Counted from the first letter of the stretch, positions 1 to 12,636 are shown. The stretch: 64,000 nucleotides of DNA from Antedon mediterranea (GCF_964355755.1 NC_092678.1:21866365-21930364); one strand, 5' to 3'. Made by a program: numbers and translations. The notes: generated from the letters alone by a model not told the origin.

Positions 1-112
1 GAATTTCTGACATGCAACAGCAGAGCATAAAATGTTCTTAAACTGAAATAGGAAGAAGGTTGATATTATTATAACATGCAGCAACATTTCATTTCCTTTC
101 CTTTACTGCATC

Positions 113-1293
113 AAGTAAACAATCTCTTTCTAATTTTTTTGTTCCTCTTATGAGTGGTATAATATCGGGAAAAAGTGTTTTTTTAACTTCTGAAGGGAAT
201 GCCTTTTGGAATGATGTTGTAACAGCCTGGAATAATCTGAATCAAAGTAATTACCCAGAAACAAATATAGATATCCCAAGAATATTTTTGTGGGGAAATA
301 ACGAAATAAAAGTTGCCAATAGGCCAGTTTAAAAAAAAAAATTGGTATGAAAGGGGAATAGTTTATATCAACGATGTATTACGTTCATAAAAAAAATTCT
401 TTTATGTCATGGGAACATTTCAAAAAACATTATAATATTCAATGTAATTTTTTATAGTACCAAGGTATGTTTAATTCAATAAAACATAGTTACAATATAA
501 GTAATTTGACTAAACTGCAAACACCAATAATTTCTTTTCACTTAGATATTTTTATTAAAAATCCAACTGGGTGTGAAGCTTTAAACAAATTTAAAGAAAA
601 TGTTTTTGTCAGACCGAAAAGTATGAGAAAATGGGAAGAAAAAATTAATGTCAATAAAACTGATGAGGAACTGAAACAAATGTACAAACTTCCTTTTAAA
701 TGTGTCAGACAAACAAACCTACAATGGTTCCAATATAGAATAAATAATAGAATAATTGCAACAAATGTTTTTTTGACAAGAATTGGTATTCGACAAAATG
801 AAGTATGTACTTTCTGTGACAATGTACCTGAAACACTTCCTCATCTGTTTGTAAGCTGCAAATATGTAAAACCACTATGGTCAAATATAGAACGAAATAT
901 TAGTATTTCCTTTAAAAAAATAACTTTTACAATTGATTCGATTTTGTTTGGAGATATTTCACAATGTTTTTCTGTTAATACAATTATTATTCTTACAAAG
1001 TATTTAATTTATAAATGTAGAATTGGTAAAACTCTGCCATGTATTAAGGCTTTAAATATTTATTTACGAAATTATTTAATGATGTTAAGGTACAGTATAT
1101 TGCAAGGCAAAATGGAGAATCAAATGATTTTGAGAAACAATGGGTAGACTTTATTAATTTATTGTAATATTAATCTTTTTTACTGATGTTATAGACACGT
1201 CTTTTAGTTTATTTTTTCCTTTTTTTTTTTTGTTTTCCCTCTGTATGAAATATGAATAAATAATTTAAAAAAAAGAAAAAAAAAGTAAACAAT
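113..1293 (+). mobile_element. 5'-truncated LINE (3' end of reverse transcriptase ORF) with target-site duplication
   Basis: The element body is about 124-1282. An 11-bp direct repeat AAGTAAACAAT flanks it at 113-123 and 1283-1293, the mark of target-primed insertion. The ORF at 467-1147 is the C-terminal part of a non-LTR retrotransposon polyprotein: a zinc-knuckle motif of zf-RVT type (CTFCDN, then HLFVSC) sits near residue 115-135. Upstream fragments in other frames at 150-330 and about 341-380 (WYERGIVYIND) belong to the same protein, so the copy has frameshifts and stops and is dead. An A-rich tail precedes the right direct repeat. The clade cannot be fixed because the polymerase core is missing. 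Confidence 0.8.
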
Positions 1294-1667
1294 GATGAAG
1301 TTAACTATTCATAAAAATTAACAAAGACCAAATATACACAGTGTATAACAAAAACAATGAAGTTACTAAAGAAAAACAAAAAAGAACAATAGCGTTTAAG
1401 GAGTATCATATGTACTCAAATAATATCTCAATCAGAATTTTGTGTGAAAAAATAGGAGAATTATTATGGTAAAATTATTTCATAATCATATCATTATTAG
1501 CACCACATACTGTCTACAAAAAGATAATGTGGAATGATTTATTGGTGGGATTTAAAAGGTGTTTGTCTTAAAGTATATGTGATTACAATGCGACACATAT
1601 TCACATGATCAAACAGCATAACAAATCAATTCATATATTACACAAACCAACAGTGGTGTTGGTAGTC
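1294..1667. other. AT-rich spacer, nothing recognised
   Basis: No gene, RNA or repeat was recognised here. The stretch is low-complexity AT-rich DNA. Confidence 0.5.
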
Positions 1668-2120
1668 TATGAGTGCTAGCTTACCTGGATAAACCGACAA
1701 TAGCCTTTCTCCTTGAAAAGCGAGATATACCTCGAAAAGTAGAAATTTTCATTGAACACCCCTCTCCACAAATGGTACAGTCCATGAACCATGCCCTTAA
1801 GTGGGAGCCTCCCCACAAACCACCACTTTTCAAGGTATATCTCGCTCTCCTTGAGGAGAAAGGCTATTGTCGGTTTATCCAGGTAAGTTAGGCACGAAAT
1901 AGACTACAGTATGTACTGTAATCAATGCATGCTGTTATCAATGTACTGTAGTCAATAATCAAGTCTTTCGGGCTAGTTAATCTATGTTCATTGAGCCCAA
2001 GAAGTGGGCTACTGTACAGGAAAATGATTTTTCCACCCCGTCAGGAGAGAAAGTACAAAAGGTTAAGCGAAATTATTACAGTCTAAAGGCTATTGTCGGT
2101 TTATCCAGGTAAGCTAGGCA
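1668..2120. mobile_element. Hairpin (foldback) element with long inverted arms
   Basis: Arms of about 60 bp at 1672-1740 and 1828-1893 are inverted copies of each other; both contain CGACAATAGCC or its complement and the CTTACCTGGATAAACC end. A third copy of the terminal 35 bp lies at 2086-2118 in the orientation of the right arm. This looks like a MITE or foldback element whose outer right end is at about 2118, with an inner duplicated end. The ORF at 1673-1891 only reads through the hairpin and is not a gene. Confidence 0.65.
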
Positions 2121-2859
2121 CTAAACATAACTAACATTGCAATGTAAGGATTGTAATGCCATCGTGTGACACTGACAGCAATAATTGTAGATATTTCGAG
2201 ATTAATTATACTGTATCATCATCAGAAGTATTTTCATGTTTGAAGTAGTGGACCTTTGGATTAATGTACTGTAGATAAATTCAAGTACTCTTTTATATTT
2301 TTATGCGAGATAAATCACGAAATCATTACAGAATATTTCAAGTGTACATGTCTAAGTATCAGTCGTGATAACATTAATAAATAATTTATTTTTCCTTTAT
2401 GCTTTTAAGTCAATCATTTGGTAATTATACTTATAGTCTATTGGTTTGTACATGTACTTTTTGTATAGTACATTTGCCTATGCAGCAACATTAATTTTGT
2501 TTTCAATTTCTCTTTTGTTTTTGTATACTGTACTATTGGCCAGTGACCGTATTCACCATTCACACTTACAATAGGTAAACACTAAGTTAAATATTTGCCC
2601 TTAAATAAAAAGAACATCATTTAAAGGAAATAAATAAAGTATTTATTGAGTTAAGTGAAATACTTCATAATAATATTAGGGAAAAATCTCACTTAAGTGT
2701 GATTGATGGCTACTGATCTTGCCCAACCTTGATGCACTGTAAATTGGGTATACTTTCTCTCAGGTTGTATAATGACTGGCTATGTATGTTCCTGCGCTAG
2801 CCTATACTGAGTATTCTTTAGTTCATTGACCCAAAAAAAAATGAACTTTGTAAGTTAAT
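2121..2859. other. AT-rich spacer, nothing recognised
   Basis: No coding exon or structured element was recognised. Several TACTGTA words occur, as elsewhere in the first 28 kb. Confidence 0.45.
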
Positions 2860-3020
2860 GACCACTACCTATCACCACACCTTAGTAGTGCAGTGTTTTA
2901 GACCAATAACCTATTACCAATATTTGCCCACTACCTAAAGTACCACTACGTATCACCACACCTTAGCAGTGCAGTGTTTTAGACCAATAACCTACTACCA
3001 ATATTTGCCCACTACCTATG
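2860..3020. repeat. Two-unit tandem duplication of about 85 bp
   Basis: A unit beginning ACTACCTATCACCACACC and ending in AATATTTGCCCACTACCT occurs twice in direct orientation with a few substitutions. This is a local duplication with no coding content. Confidence 0.8.
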
Positions 3021-3159
3021 TAAAGTACTGAATACCATGACTTGAAATGCGACTGATATTAATAAACATATAATGTCAAGAACAGGTACACTACTGTTAA
3101 TGTTATGTCTAAAGGCTATCTTAAACACAACCTAACTTAAAGCAACTACTGTAGTTGAG

Positions 3160-3626
3160 CAAGAGCGCTTACAGTATGTCGACTTTGAGCAACTGAATTG
3201 AACTACCGTACAGTAGATGTGCGAGCGCTTATACATGGGCAACTGAAAGCAAGGAAATCTAACAACAGGACACTGAGCTCGCCTTGCCAAGATAGGAACT
3301 CGTAACAGTCTTTTGATCTTATGTCTGGCTGCAAGAAATACCAACACTACTGTACTATGTACATATTCTCTTTGGTAAATAATGTAATATTCTTGTGTTG
3401 AGGGGTGTGGACTACTGTAGATCAAGTCGCAGCCACAGATAAATCCTTTGATCTCCGGAGCTCAGCATCCTGTTGTTAGATTGCCTTGCTGAAAGGAACT
3501 AAGCATTATGTGTTGACATTTTTTATGTGCCTGTCAGTTGCGGTCAGTTACGTCAAGTTGCTTGTTGTAGCTCTTAATGTCGACACAGTTGAGTTAAGTT
3601 CCGTGTCGACATACAGTAAGCGCACC
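3160..3626. mobile_element. Non-autonomous element with AGCGCTTACAGTATGTCGAC-type ends
   Basis: The left end near 3164 and the right end near 3604-3625 are inverted copies (GCTTACAGTATGTCGAC against GTCGACATACAGTAAGC). The interior at about 3250-3450 reappears in inverted orientation at 25.95-26.11 kb, inside SUMF1 intron 2, recognisable by the shared CTTGCCAAGATAGGAACT block. It is therefore a dispersed family. No transposase was seen. Confidence 0.55.
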
Positions 3627-4110
3627 TTAATTACTACTGAATAAAAATGCATCATGCTGTCGTCCATTAGACGAGCAAAAAAAAAAAGTGGTAATCTGTG
3701 TTCATTCAGCGATGATGGTAATTATTAAATTATCATTTCCTTTCTAACAAATATGGATTGTATGACATACTGTAGCAGGACTTGTCTTTTGAAAATCATA
3801 GGTGTGCTACAAATTGTAGATGTGCTGTTTGTATTTTCATGTGTAGAAGTTTACCAAATTAAGGCATGTTTTAAATCGCACTCCTCAAAGGCAGTTCAGG
3901 AGTGTGTTAGGTGAGTGATCGCACTCACCCGCCTTAAAAGACAAGGCCTTACATAGTACAAAAATAGATATATAGTAGTCAAGACTATTATTAATCTTCT
4001 GTTTTCTGTTTATAATAAAGTATAATGTATTGAAAACAATAATATGAGTCTTCTTTGTGTTACTTTTACTACATTTTTTCTGGATAAAATTATTTATATA
4101 GTAGAATAGT
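3627..4110. other. AT-rich spacer, nothing recognised
   Basis: No gene or repeat with clear boundaries was recognised. Confidence 0.4.
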
Positions 4111-4280
4111 ATACAAATAATGAATGTTTATGAGTGCAATGGTACAAATAATGGCACGAAGTGAATGATGAAAGGTTATATCAACGAGGCAAAGCCGAGT
4201 TGATATAACCTTTCATCATTCACCAAGTGCCATTATTTGTACCATTACACGAATACAAAACATTCATTATTTGTTTTATA
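4111..4280. mobile_element. 170-bp hairpin MITE
   Basis: Two arms of about 75-80 bp are near-perfect inverted copies around a short loop at 4185-4198 (GAGGCAAAGCCGA). The innermost 30 bp of each arm (GATGAAAGGTTATATCAAC and its complement) match perfectly; the outer parts match with small indels and both end in ACAAATAATGAATG. It is a palindromic MITE-like element with no coding capacity. Confidence 0.75.
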
Positions 4281-5147
4281 TAACATCTAGACGTTTTTTT
4301 TTCGTACACAAAAAGTACTATTTAACGATCGTTGAATAGTGCGTACTATTGCACGCCATGTGACCCACATTCGTCCAATCAAATGACAGGAATTTATATA
4401 GGTGTTATATAATAAGCTATATACTACTACTGTCAATTACATAGTTTACAGTACTAGCTCTCATACTATACTGTACTAATGAATAAGTAGTACTGTAGGG
4501 AGACAAACAAAACTGACCTTGTAAAAAATATTATACTGCTGTTACTGCAGTAAATCCATTTTTGTTTTTGCAATTACTGTATCTAGTTTTGTTGAGCATA
4601 GAGTACACACTGTTTATTGCAGTAAATTTGTTCAAGTAAAATGTAGTTATAATTGTCGGTAACTGCAGTAACTGCAGTACAGTACAGTAAAATAATTTTG
4701 GATTTCCTGCATTACAGTTACTACTAACTGCTACTATTACTAATGCACCATTTAAAAATATCACATACTGTGATAAGTGTGTGTATTTGATTTTAAATGA
4801 CATAATATTGATTGGTACTGTACGTCATTCAACTGGTTTTAATATGAAATCTCATTTACTGAAGTGAAACCTACATGTTTATCGAATGAATGGTGCTCAG
4901 TGGAGTAATGAAAATTTAAGAGATTGTTCGACGCGTTCATCCCATTATGATTGTAATGCAATATTTTATTAAGTTTAGGATTTCAATTCATATTCAGGCC
5001 AATTAATTCTAAATCAAAACTGACTCGGTAGTGATAATTTATTATTACAGAAAAGGACTGGATTTACTGCATCAACCTCTTCCAACCAACCCTTTCCTCA
5101 ATCCACTACAGGGACAGACATGGTCATATAGAAATTTATATGTAATT
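4281..5147. other. AT-rich spacer, nothing recognised
   Basis: No gene was recognised. Short CTGCAGTAACTG-type palindromic words occur around 4660-4690. Confidence 0.4.
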
Positions 5148-6556
5148 GCTAAGCACAAATGCCGCAATATAAGCGCAAATGCTACATTATAATAAGTGCA
5201 AATGCTGTGCCAATAAAATAAGCACAAATGCTTCAATATTAAGCACAAATGCCACAATATACTGTAGTCCTAAGTGCAAATGCCACAATATTCTGTAGTC
5301 CTAAGCACAAATGCCATAATATTCTGTAGTTCTAAGCACAAATGCCACAATATTCTGTAGTCCTAAGCACAAATGCCATAATATTCTGTAGTCCTAAGCA
5401 CAAATGCCACAATATTCTGTAGTCCTAAGTGCAAATGCCACAATATTCTGTAGTCCTACTGTAAGCACAAATGCCACAATATTCTGTACTCCTAAGCACA
5501 AATGCCACAATATTCTGTACTCCAAGCACAAATGCCACAATATTCTGTAGTCCTAAGCACAAATGCCACAATATTCTGTACTCCTAAGCACAAATGCCAC
5601 AATATTCTGTAGTCCTAAGCACAAATGCCACAATATTCTGTACTCCTAAGTGCAAATGCAACAATATTCTGTAGTCCTAAGCACAAATGCCACAGCATTC
5701 TGTACTCCTAAGCACAAATGCCACAATATTCTGTAGTCCTAAGTGCAAATGCCACAATATTCTGTAGTCCTAAGTGCAAATGCCACAATATTCTGTAGTC
5801 CTAAGTGCAAATGCCACAATATTCTGTAGTCCTAAGTGCAAATGCCACAATATTCTGTAGTCCTAAGTGCAAATGCCACAATATTCTGTAGTCCTAAGTG
5901 CAAATGCCACAATATTCTGTAGTCCTAAGTGCAAATGCCACAATATACTGTAGTCCTAAGTGCAAATGCCACAATATTCTGTAGTCCTAAGTGCAAATGC
6001 CACAATATACTGTAGTCCTAAGTGCAAATGCCACAATATTCTGTAGTCCTAAGTGCAAATGCCACAATATTCTGTAGTCCTAAGTGCAAATGCCACAATA
6101 TTCTGTAGTCCTAAGTGCAAATGCCACAATATACTGTAGTCCTAAGTGCAAATGCCACAATATTCTGTAGTCCTAAGTGCAAATGCCACAATATACTGTA
6201 GTCCTAAGTGCAAATGCCACAATATTCTGTAGTCCTAAGTGCAAATGCCACAATATACTGTAGTCCTAAGTGCAAATGCCACAATATTCTGTAGTCCTAA
6301 GTGCAAATGCCACAATATACTGTAGTCCTAAGTGCAAATGCCACAACATTCTGTAGTTCTAAGTGCAAATGCCACAATATTCTGTAGTCCTAAGTGCAAA
6401 TTTATTTATTTTATTTATGGCACAATATACTGTAGTCCTAAGTGCAAATGCCACAATATTCTGTAGTCCTAAGTGCAAATGCCACAATATTCTGTAGTCC
6501 TAAGTGCAAATGCCACCATATTCTGTAGTCCTAAGTGCAAATGCCACAATATACAG
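5148..6556. repeat. 31-bp minisatellite array, about 42-45 units
   Basis: The unit is 31 bp (AAGTGCAAATGCCACAATAT followed by TCTGTAGTCCT). Units at the left end are diverged and carry AAGCACAAATG. From about 5730 they are almost identical. Between about 5940 and 6330 units reading ATTCTGTAG alternate with units reading ATACTGTAG, which makes a 62-bp higher-order repeat. One unit near 6400-6420 is interrupted by an ATTTATTTATTTTATTTATGG insertion. There are no spacers and no coding capacity. Confidence 0.95.
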
Positions 6557-7385
6557 TACAGTACCTCTTACTGTACTGTACTATACTGTACAGTACCTCT
6601 TACTGTACTGTACTATACTGTACAGTACCTCTTACTGTACTGTACTATACTGTAGAGTACCTCTTACTGTACTGTACTGTACTGTACTATACTGTAGAGT
6701 ACCTCTTACTGTACTGTACTATACTGTAGAGTACCTCTTACTGTACTGTACTATACTGTACAGTACCTCTTACTGTACTGTACTATACTGTACTGTACAG
6801 TACCTCTTACTGTACAGTACCTCTTACTGTACTGTACTATACTGTACAGTACCTCTTACTGTACTGCGCTGTACTGTACAGTACCTCTTACTGTACTGTA
6901 CTGTACTATACTGTAGAGTACCTCTTACTGTACTGCACTGTACTGTACAGTACCTCTTACTGTACTATTCTGTACAGTACCTCTTACTGTACTGTACTGT
7001 ACTGTACTATACTGTAGAGTACCTCTTACTGTACTGCACTGTACTGTACAGTACCTCTTACTGTACTATTCTGTACAGTACAGTACCTCTTACTGTACTG
7101 TACTGTACTATTCTGTACAGTACCTCTTACTGTACTGTACTGTACTATACTGTACAGTACCTCTTACTGTACTGTACTGTACTATTCTGTACAGTACCTC
7201 TTACTGTACTATACTGTACTATACTATACTGTACAGTACCTCTTACTGTACTATACTGTACTATACTGTACAGTACCTCTTACTGTACTGTACTGTACTA
7301 TACTGTACAGTACCTCTTACTGTACTATACTGTACTGTACTGTACAGTACCTCTTACTGTACTATACTGTACAGTACCTCTTTAG
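6551..7385. repeat. TACTGTA/GTACCTCTTA satellite-like array
   Basis: This array abuts the 31-bp minisatellite. It is built of TACTGTACTGTACTATACTG segments separated by CAGTACCTCTTA. The spacing between CCTCTTA words varies from about 25 to 50 bp because the CTGTA microsatellite core changes length. Three frames are open through it, giving artificial proteins rich in YCTVLYST; these are not genes. Confidence 0.95.
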
Positions 7386-7959
7386 TATAACTTTAATACA
7401 GTAAAGCACTGTGGGCACAATAATGGTTTTTACTGTAGAAGATTGTAAACGCAAAGTTTAAATGTGTATGCTGACACCTACAATAAATGGGTGAATTGAT
7501 ACTGTATGAATAGTTTTCAGTTTATGTAAACTTTTATGGTGTTTTTATCAAAACAACCCAGTTGATAAGAGCAACCTACTACAACAATGCTATCAACCCT
7601 CATGCTGAGTGCTGTTATTACTCTTTCAACTTGACCATACAGAGATAAAGGAATCTATCCTATGCTTGTGTACAATAAACTGTATGAATTTTATAAACAG
7701 TGGTAAAACATACTGTAGTGCTGACGTCAAGTGTGACATCCTTAGATGAGATTGCGGTCAAAAGCCTTCACAAGCCATACCTACATTTGTATGGTTTTGG
7801 TACTGAGTATTAAAGTTACATTTTACTACAGTAGTATAAATAACTATGGAATAATTCTTTTTTACTCCATGCTAATTAACATAAAGAAGCAGTACCAAAA
7901 TCAATATAGAAATTTGTGTATTGAAAAATGTCTAAATTAAACTCGCTCACTGATGAAAG
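7386..7959. other. Spacer left of the Gypsy element
   Basis: No gene was recognised in this 570-bp AT-rich stretch. Confidence 0.4.
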
Positions 7960-7989
7960 GTACCTTGCCGATCATAAACTATTTCAATT

Positions 7990-10900
7990 GCGCTAAAGGA
8001 TTTAAAACATGAAACTCCAATTAGACTACCATATCGTCGTATTCCTCCTCATTCTATATCAAGTGTTAAGTCTATGTTACAAGAAATGTTAGACCAAGGA
8101 ATAATTAGGCCGTCCAAAAGCGAATTTGCAAGTCCCATTGTGTTGGTCAAAAAAAAAGACGGGTCTTTGCGCATGTGCGTTGATTATAGGAAGTTGAATT
8201 TCCAAACGTTGAAAGATTCATTTCCCCTACCACGCATTGATGAGGTTCTAGAAGTACTCACTGGGTCTTGTTATTTTTCTATCTTAGATTTATCTCATGG
8301 ATTTTTCCAAATTATAATGGCAGACGAATCTATTAATAAAACTGCATTTAGGGTTCCTTGGGGACTGTATGAATTTGTTCGTATGCCGCAGGGTCTGTCT
8401 AATAGCCCGGGAACATTTCAACGTGTAATGGAATATGTATTAGGCGACATGAATTTGACTCAGATTGTGTTGTACTTGGATGACATTTTGATATTTTCTT
8501 CTTCGTTTAAACAACATTTATCTAGATTAGAAAATGTGTTGTCCAGATTGTACTGTATAAGTATGGGTTAAAGGTTAAGGGGAAGAAGTGCGATTTCTTT
8601 AAGACGGAGGTAACCTATTTGGGTCATGTTATCTCATCTGCTGGAGTTGCTGTAGACTATGGGAAAATAGAAAAGATACTGACCTGGCCAACGCCAAAAA
8701 GTATTACTGAACTTAAATCATTTCTGGGACTCTCTTCATACTATCGAAAGTTTATTTGTAATTATGCCAAAATTGCTGCGCCCTTGCATTTGGTAACCCG
8801 GTTGTCTGACACACAAGCGGGGAAGGCCCACAGTTTTCGTTGGACTGAAATTGAAGAAGCCGCATTTGTTGAATTAAAAAATGCTTTAACTAAACCCCCA
8901 GTTCTTGTATATCCCAAATTTGATGAACCATTTGTTATTGAAGTAGATGCCAGTTTGAAAGGTTTAGGTGCTTGCTTGTTGCAGGAGTCTAATGGTTCTC
9001 TTCATCCAATTGCTTATGCAAGTAGAAGTCTTCGTGGTGCTGAATGCCGATACCCTGATTTATCGAGTTTTAAGTTAGAGTTGTTGGGGCTAAAATGGGC
9101 AGTGGTGGATAAATTCGCTTCTTACATTCAGGGTTCAAAGGTTACCATTTTTACTGATCATAATCCTTTAGCGCATTTAAAAACTGCAAAGCTTGGCGCT
9201 ACAGAAATGAGATGGGTCTCTCAGTTAGCTATGTTCGATATTGAAATCAAATATAAGCCAGGTTCTAGCAACAAATGTGCCGATACTTTAAGTTGTCGTC
9301 CGATTAGTGTGTGTACGGATTTTAAGTCGGATCTAGGAGTTATCGCTTCATGTCTTAATATATATGTTGATTCTCATCTCTCAATTAATAAGTGTAAACC
9401 ATGTATTGAAATTGATCAATCATCACGTAATATTAACAAAGCATTGTCTATTTTTCCTTCTTACTCCCATGAGCAGTTGGCAGAATGTCAGAAGAAAGAT
9501 AGGGAATTGGGAGAAATCTGGAAATTATGGATAGAAAAATGGTGTCCTGGTGACCGCTACAATACAGATAATTCTAGAATGTTGGGCTGGTTGAGACAGT
9601 GGACAAGTTATAGAGAGATTTGTGGAGTTCTGTATAGAGAGATCAATGAGGATATCCATGGTAAAATTCATCAATTGTTAGTGCCTACTAATTTGCGCAA
9701 TCTTTTTATAGATTTATGTCATGATAAATGGGCTCATCAAGGAGTTCAACGGACTATACAACTTCTAAAGCGTCGATGTTTCTGGCCAGGTATGAATGGT
9801 GATGTACGTACGCATATTTCCAAGTGTTTTAGTTGTGTATCTAGTAAAGTCCCTACTCCAACGGTCAAACCCCCTCTTCGTCATATTCTAGCCTTTCGTC
9901 CCGAAGAGATTCTTGCTATAGATTTCTTAAAGATGGATCGTGGAAAGGGAGGCTATGAGGACATTCTTGTTATGACTGATGTGTTTAGTAAGTTTTCATT
10001 AGCGGTCCCATGTAAAGATCAGACGGCTGATACAGTGGCTCGTGTATTGAGAGATAATTGGTTTTCCCACTATGGTGTGCCAGCACGGTTACATTCGGAT
10101 CAAGGTAGATCCTTTGAGGGTAAAATTATTCAAGGTATATGTAGTCTTTATGGCATGACAAAATCTCGCACTACAGCGTATTGGCCTGCAGGTAATGGGC
10201 AGTGCGAACGTTTCAACAAGACCTTATGCAGTTTATTGCGTTCTTTAAGCCCGAAAGATTGACGCAAATGGCCCGAATTGCTGCAGCATATTGTGTTTAT
10301 GTATAATTCCACCCCTCATACCGTTACAGGTGTAACACCGTATCTTCTTATGTTTGGTCGTGAACCATTAATTCCATTAGATCACTTTATTGGAGGTGCG
10401 GAGCAAGATTGGTCTGAGGATTATTTGACTAAAGAAGCTGATCTCATGAAGAGGGCATATGAAGTGGTTTCACGTAGAATCAAATCAGCAGCAGCTAAAG
10501 AAGAGCATCGTTATAAGTCTTGTTCTCCGACGGAAATATTAGAAATTGGTGATCGGGTTTTACTTCGTCGAAGACATTTTAATACTAGACATAAATTGGC
10601 TAATAAGTTCGAGGAGCACTCGTATATTGTTGAGACTATTAACAAAGAAGCAGACGTTTTTGGTATCCGCTCTGCAGTTGGGGGTCCTTTGAATTATGTT
10701 AACCGCAGACGATTGCGATCGGATCCTAGGAGTGTGGTGGAAGAACTGGTACATTTTGATTGGAATGAGTGGTTGCCGTATGATGGTCTAGAAGTGGATG
10801 TAAATTATAAAGATGAAAGTTGTGAGTCTGAATCGGACGATGATGTTGAAAGTTTTAAGATTGTTGTAGATGTGAATTCTGATCAATCAATAGATGTTGA

Positions 10901-11000
10901 GCGTGATGATTCGAGAGTAATTCCAAGGCGATCATCTCGTTTTACAAAAGGTGTTCACAAAAATCGATATCGCTTACCCATGTCCACTCTTAAAAAATAA
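7990..11000 (+). pseudogene. Gypsy pol remnant (RT, RNase H, integrase)
   Basis: The reading frame is broken into 8074-8571, 8619-10262 and 10278-11000. The first part carries the RT core with YLDDILIFS. A small insertion near 8555 shifts the frame, and a TGA at about 10260 interrupts the integrase. The second part holds the RT thumb, RNase H (VIEVDAS, TDHNPL) and the integrase HHCC zinc finger followed by the catalytic region (AIDFLKMD, HSDQGRSFE, GNGQCERFNKT). The third part is the integrase C-terminus. The domain order RT-RNH-INT is that of Ty3/Gypsy. With frameshift, stop and missing gag the copy cannot be autonomous. RT and integrase motifs are otherwise well kept, so decay is moderate. 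Confidence 0.9.
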
Positions 11001-11217
11001 ATTTGTTTCGCTCCTTTTGGGTCAAAAGGGCATCCAAGCGGGGAAATTGTAATGGATCGGAAAGCTTCCGAAGTTTCTTATATCTACATTATTGGTGGCG
11101 CAATTTTTCGCATTGCATTGCTATTGTTCACTACTGGTATTCGCGGGCGTATTTGCATATCAGGTGAATGATTATATTGTATAGGCTGCGTGAGCGTTGG
11201 TTCTGCAGAAGTTGTTT

Positions 11218-12073
11218 TACCGTATATTTCGGTGTATAAGTCGCACTTTTGACACGCAAATTTGACCTCTAAATTAAGGGTGCGTCTTATACACCGAACA
11301 TAAATGCCTCACCACACAGATTGTACATAGGCCTAGGCTATCGTCACCTCGTTTGCTAGGCCTGAGTAGGCTAAGCCTAGCTACAGTAACTAACTAACGT
11401 AACGGCCCGCGTAACGGCAACCTGCTTCTGCCTAGTTTTCAAGTCATTTTAGCATGATGTTATACTAAATATGATGAAAAGATTTGTTCATTATGGCGCT
11501 CCGATAAAATTTCATTTGTAAACGTTTACGTACGATTGGAATAGTATTTATTTATACAGTAGTTATACGCACGATCGCCGTACCCCAAGCGCAAGCCCTT
11601 CTTTTGGTGGCCACATGGTGTACGGTATTCGACTAGTATATTCTCCAGGTGATTATAGCATGGACCTAGCGTACACACTTCTCGGATACATAGATACTAA
11701 TCGAATACGATTGTCCGTGAAAACGTGCGCCCTCTCGAAATGATCGAGCGAGGCTAGCCCACACACGTGCGTGTTACACACACGGTCATGCACTCGATGT
11801 TGCGGCGAAACTCATGAATAACAAGTTAGAAAGAACTTGTTGAGGCTGGGCGCGGCCGAGCCTAGGTAAGAAAAAACCTAAATAAAGGACGCCGTTGTAG
11901 ATATAACAAAATATATTATTACAATAATATTGATTACAATTTAAAAAAACATTGTTTTGATGAAATATAAGGTGCGTCTTATACATCGACGATATAAAAA
12001 ATACCGATATTTTACTCTCAGTTGGGGGTGCGTCTTATACACAGGTGCGACTTATACACCGAAATATACGGTA
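11218..12073. mobile_element. TIR element A, copy 1 (856 bp, non-autonomous)
   Basis: Inverted ends of 28 bp start TACCGTATATTTCGGTG and close with CACCGAAATATACGGTA. A second, internal pair of GGTGCGTCTTATAC words lies close to each end. The flanks GTTGTTT and GTTGTTG are similar and may be remnants of the target duplication. No transposase is encoded. The element inserted into the LTR of the Gypsy copy. A second copy in reverse orientation forms the outer layer of the nest at 19365-22579. Confidence 0.85.
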
Positions 12074-12636
12074 GTTGTTGTCTGAGTAAGACATGTTATA
12101 TACTGTATTTCTTTAAAGTGTGGATTCTCGCCAATACTGTGAGTAGATATTTTCTATACAACCATAATGTTTTACAGTATTACTCCATGTGCATAACCGA
12201 GTTAAGTTGTTATCGTTCATTATTTGTAACGACCATGAATTCACTGTTTAATAATTTCTCTTTGATATACAGCTTTGTCTTATTAGATAGCATACATGTT
12301 GAAGTTAGTTGTATAACATGCCATGTTGAAGTTAATTGGATAACTTACCAGGTTGACGTGATTAGTAGTATGAAATTGGTGTATTGGATCCAGGTATAAG
12401 TTCGTTAAATGTTATATACAGTAATATTAATTGATAATTAGTGAAGTGACCATATTGTAGTAAGCTTGCTTGTGATTGTTTTTATTGTTGAATTATATTA
12501 CACTGCTGATGCATAATAATTATGACGTTGTTTTATACAGGGTTTGTTGTTCCTGTTTAGAAAAATAAACGATACAGAGTAAATACAGCCTCATTTTGCG
12601 TATTGTTTCGTTGCATGGGATACATGGCTTCACAAA

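Larger units (their letters stand above)
7960..12636 (+). mobile_element. 5'-truncated Ty3/Gypsy LTR retrotransposon with an interrupted 3' LTR
   Basis: Reverse transcriptase, RNase H and integrase regions occupy about 7990-11000. After the last stop, a purine-rich tract (AAGCGGGGAAATTG near 11034-11049) precedes a TGTAATGG start near 11048 that I take as the 3' LTR. The LTR is split by an 856-bp inverted-repeat element at 11218-12073. It resumes after it and may end near 12634, past AAAATAAACG, a possible polyadenylation signal. Gag, protease and the 5' LTR are absent. The LTR limits are inferred, since there is no second LTR to compare. Confidence 0.8.

Noticed and set aside
1673-1891. 72-residue ORF
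   Set aside because: It spans the two arms of a hairpin element and has no independent support.
5148-6556. CRISPR-like regular repeats
   Set aside because: The 31-bp units follow each other directly with no unique spacers, and the window is animal nuclear DNA. It is a minisatellite.
6504-7385. 293-residue ORF in the TACTGTA array
   Set aside because: All residues come from the repeat (YCTVLYST patterns in several frames); repeat lacking stops, not a gene.
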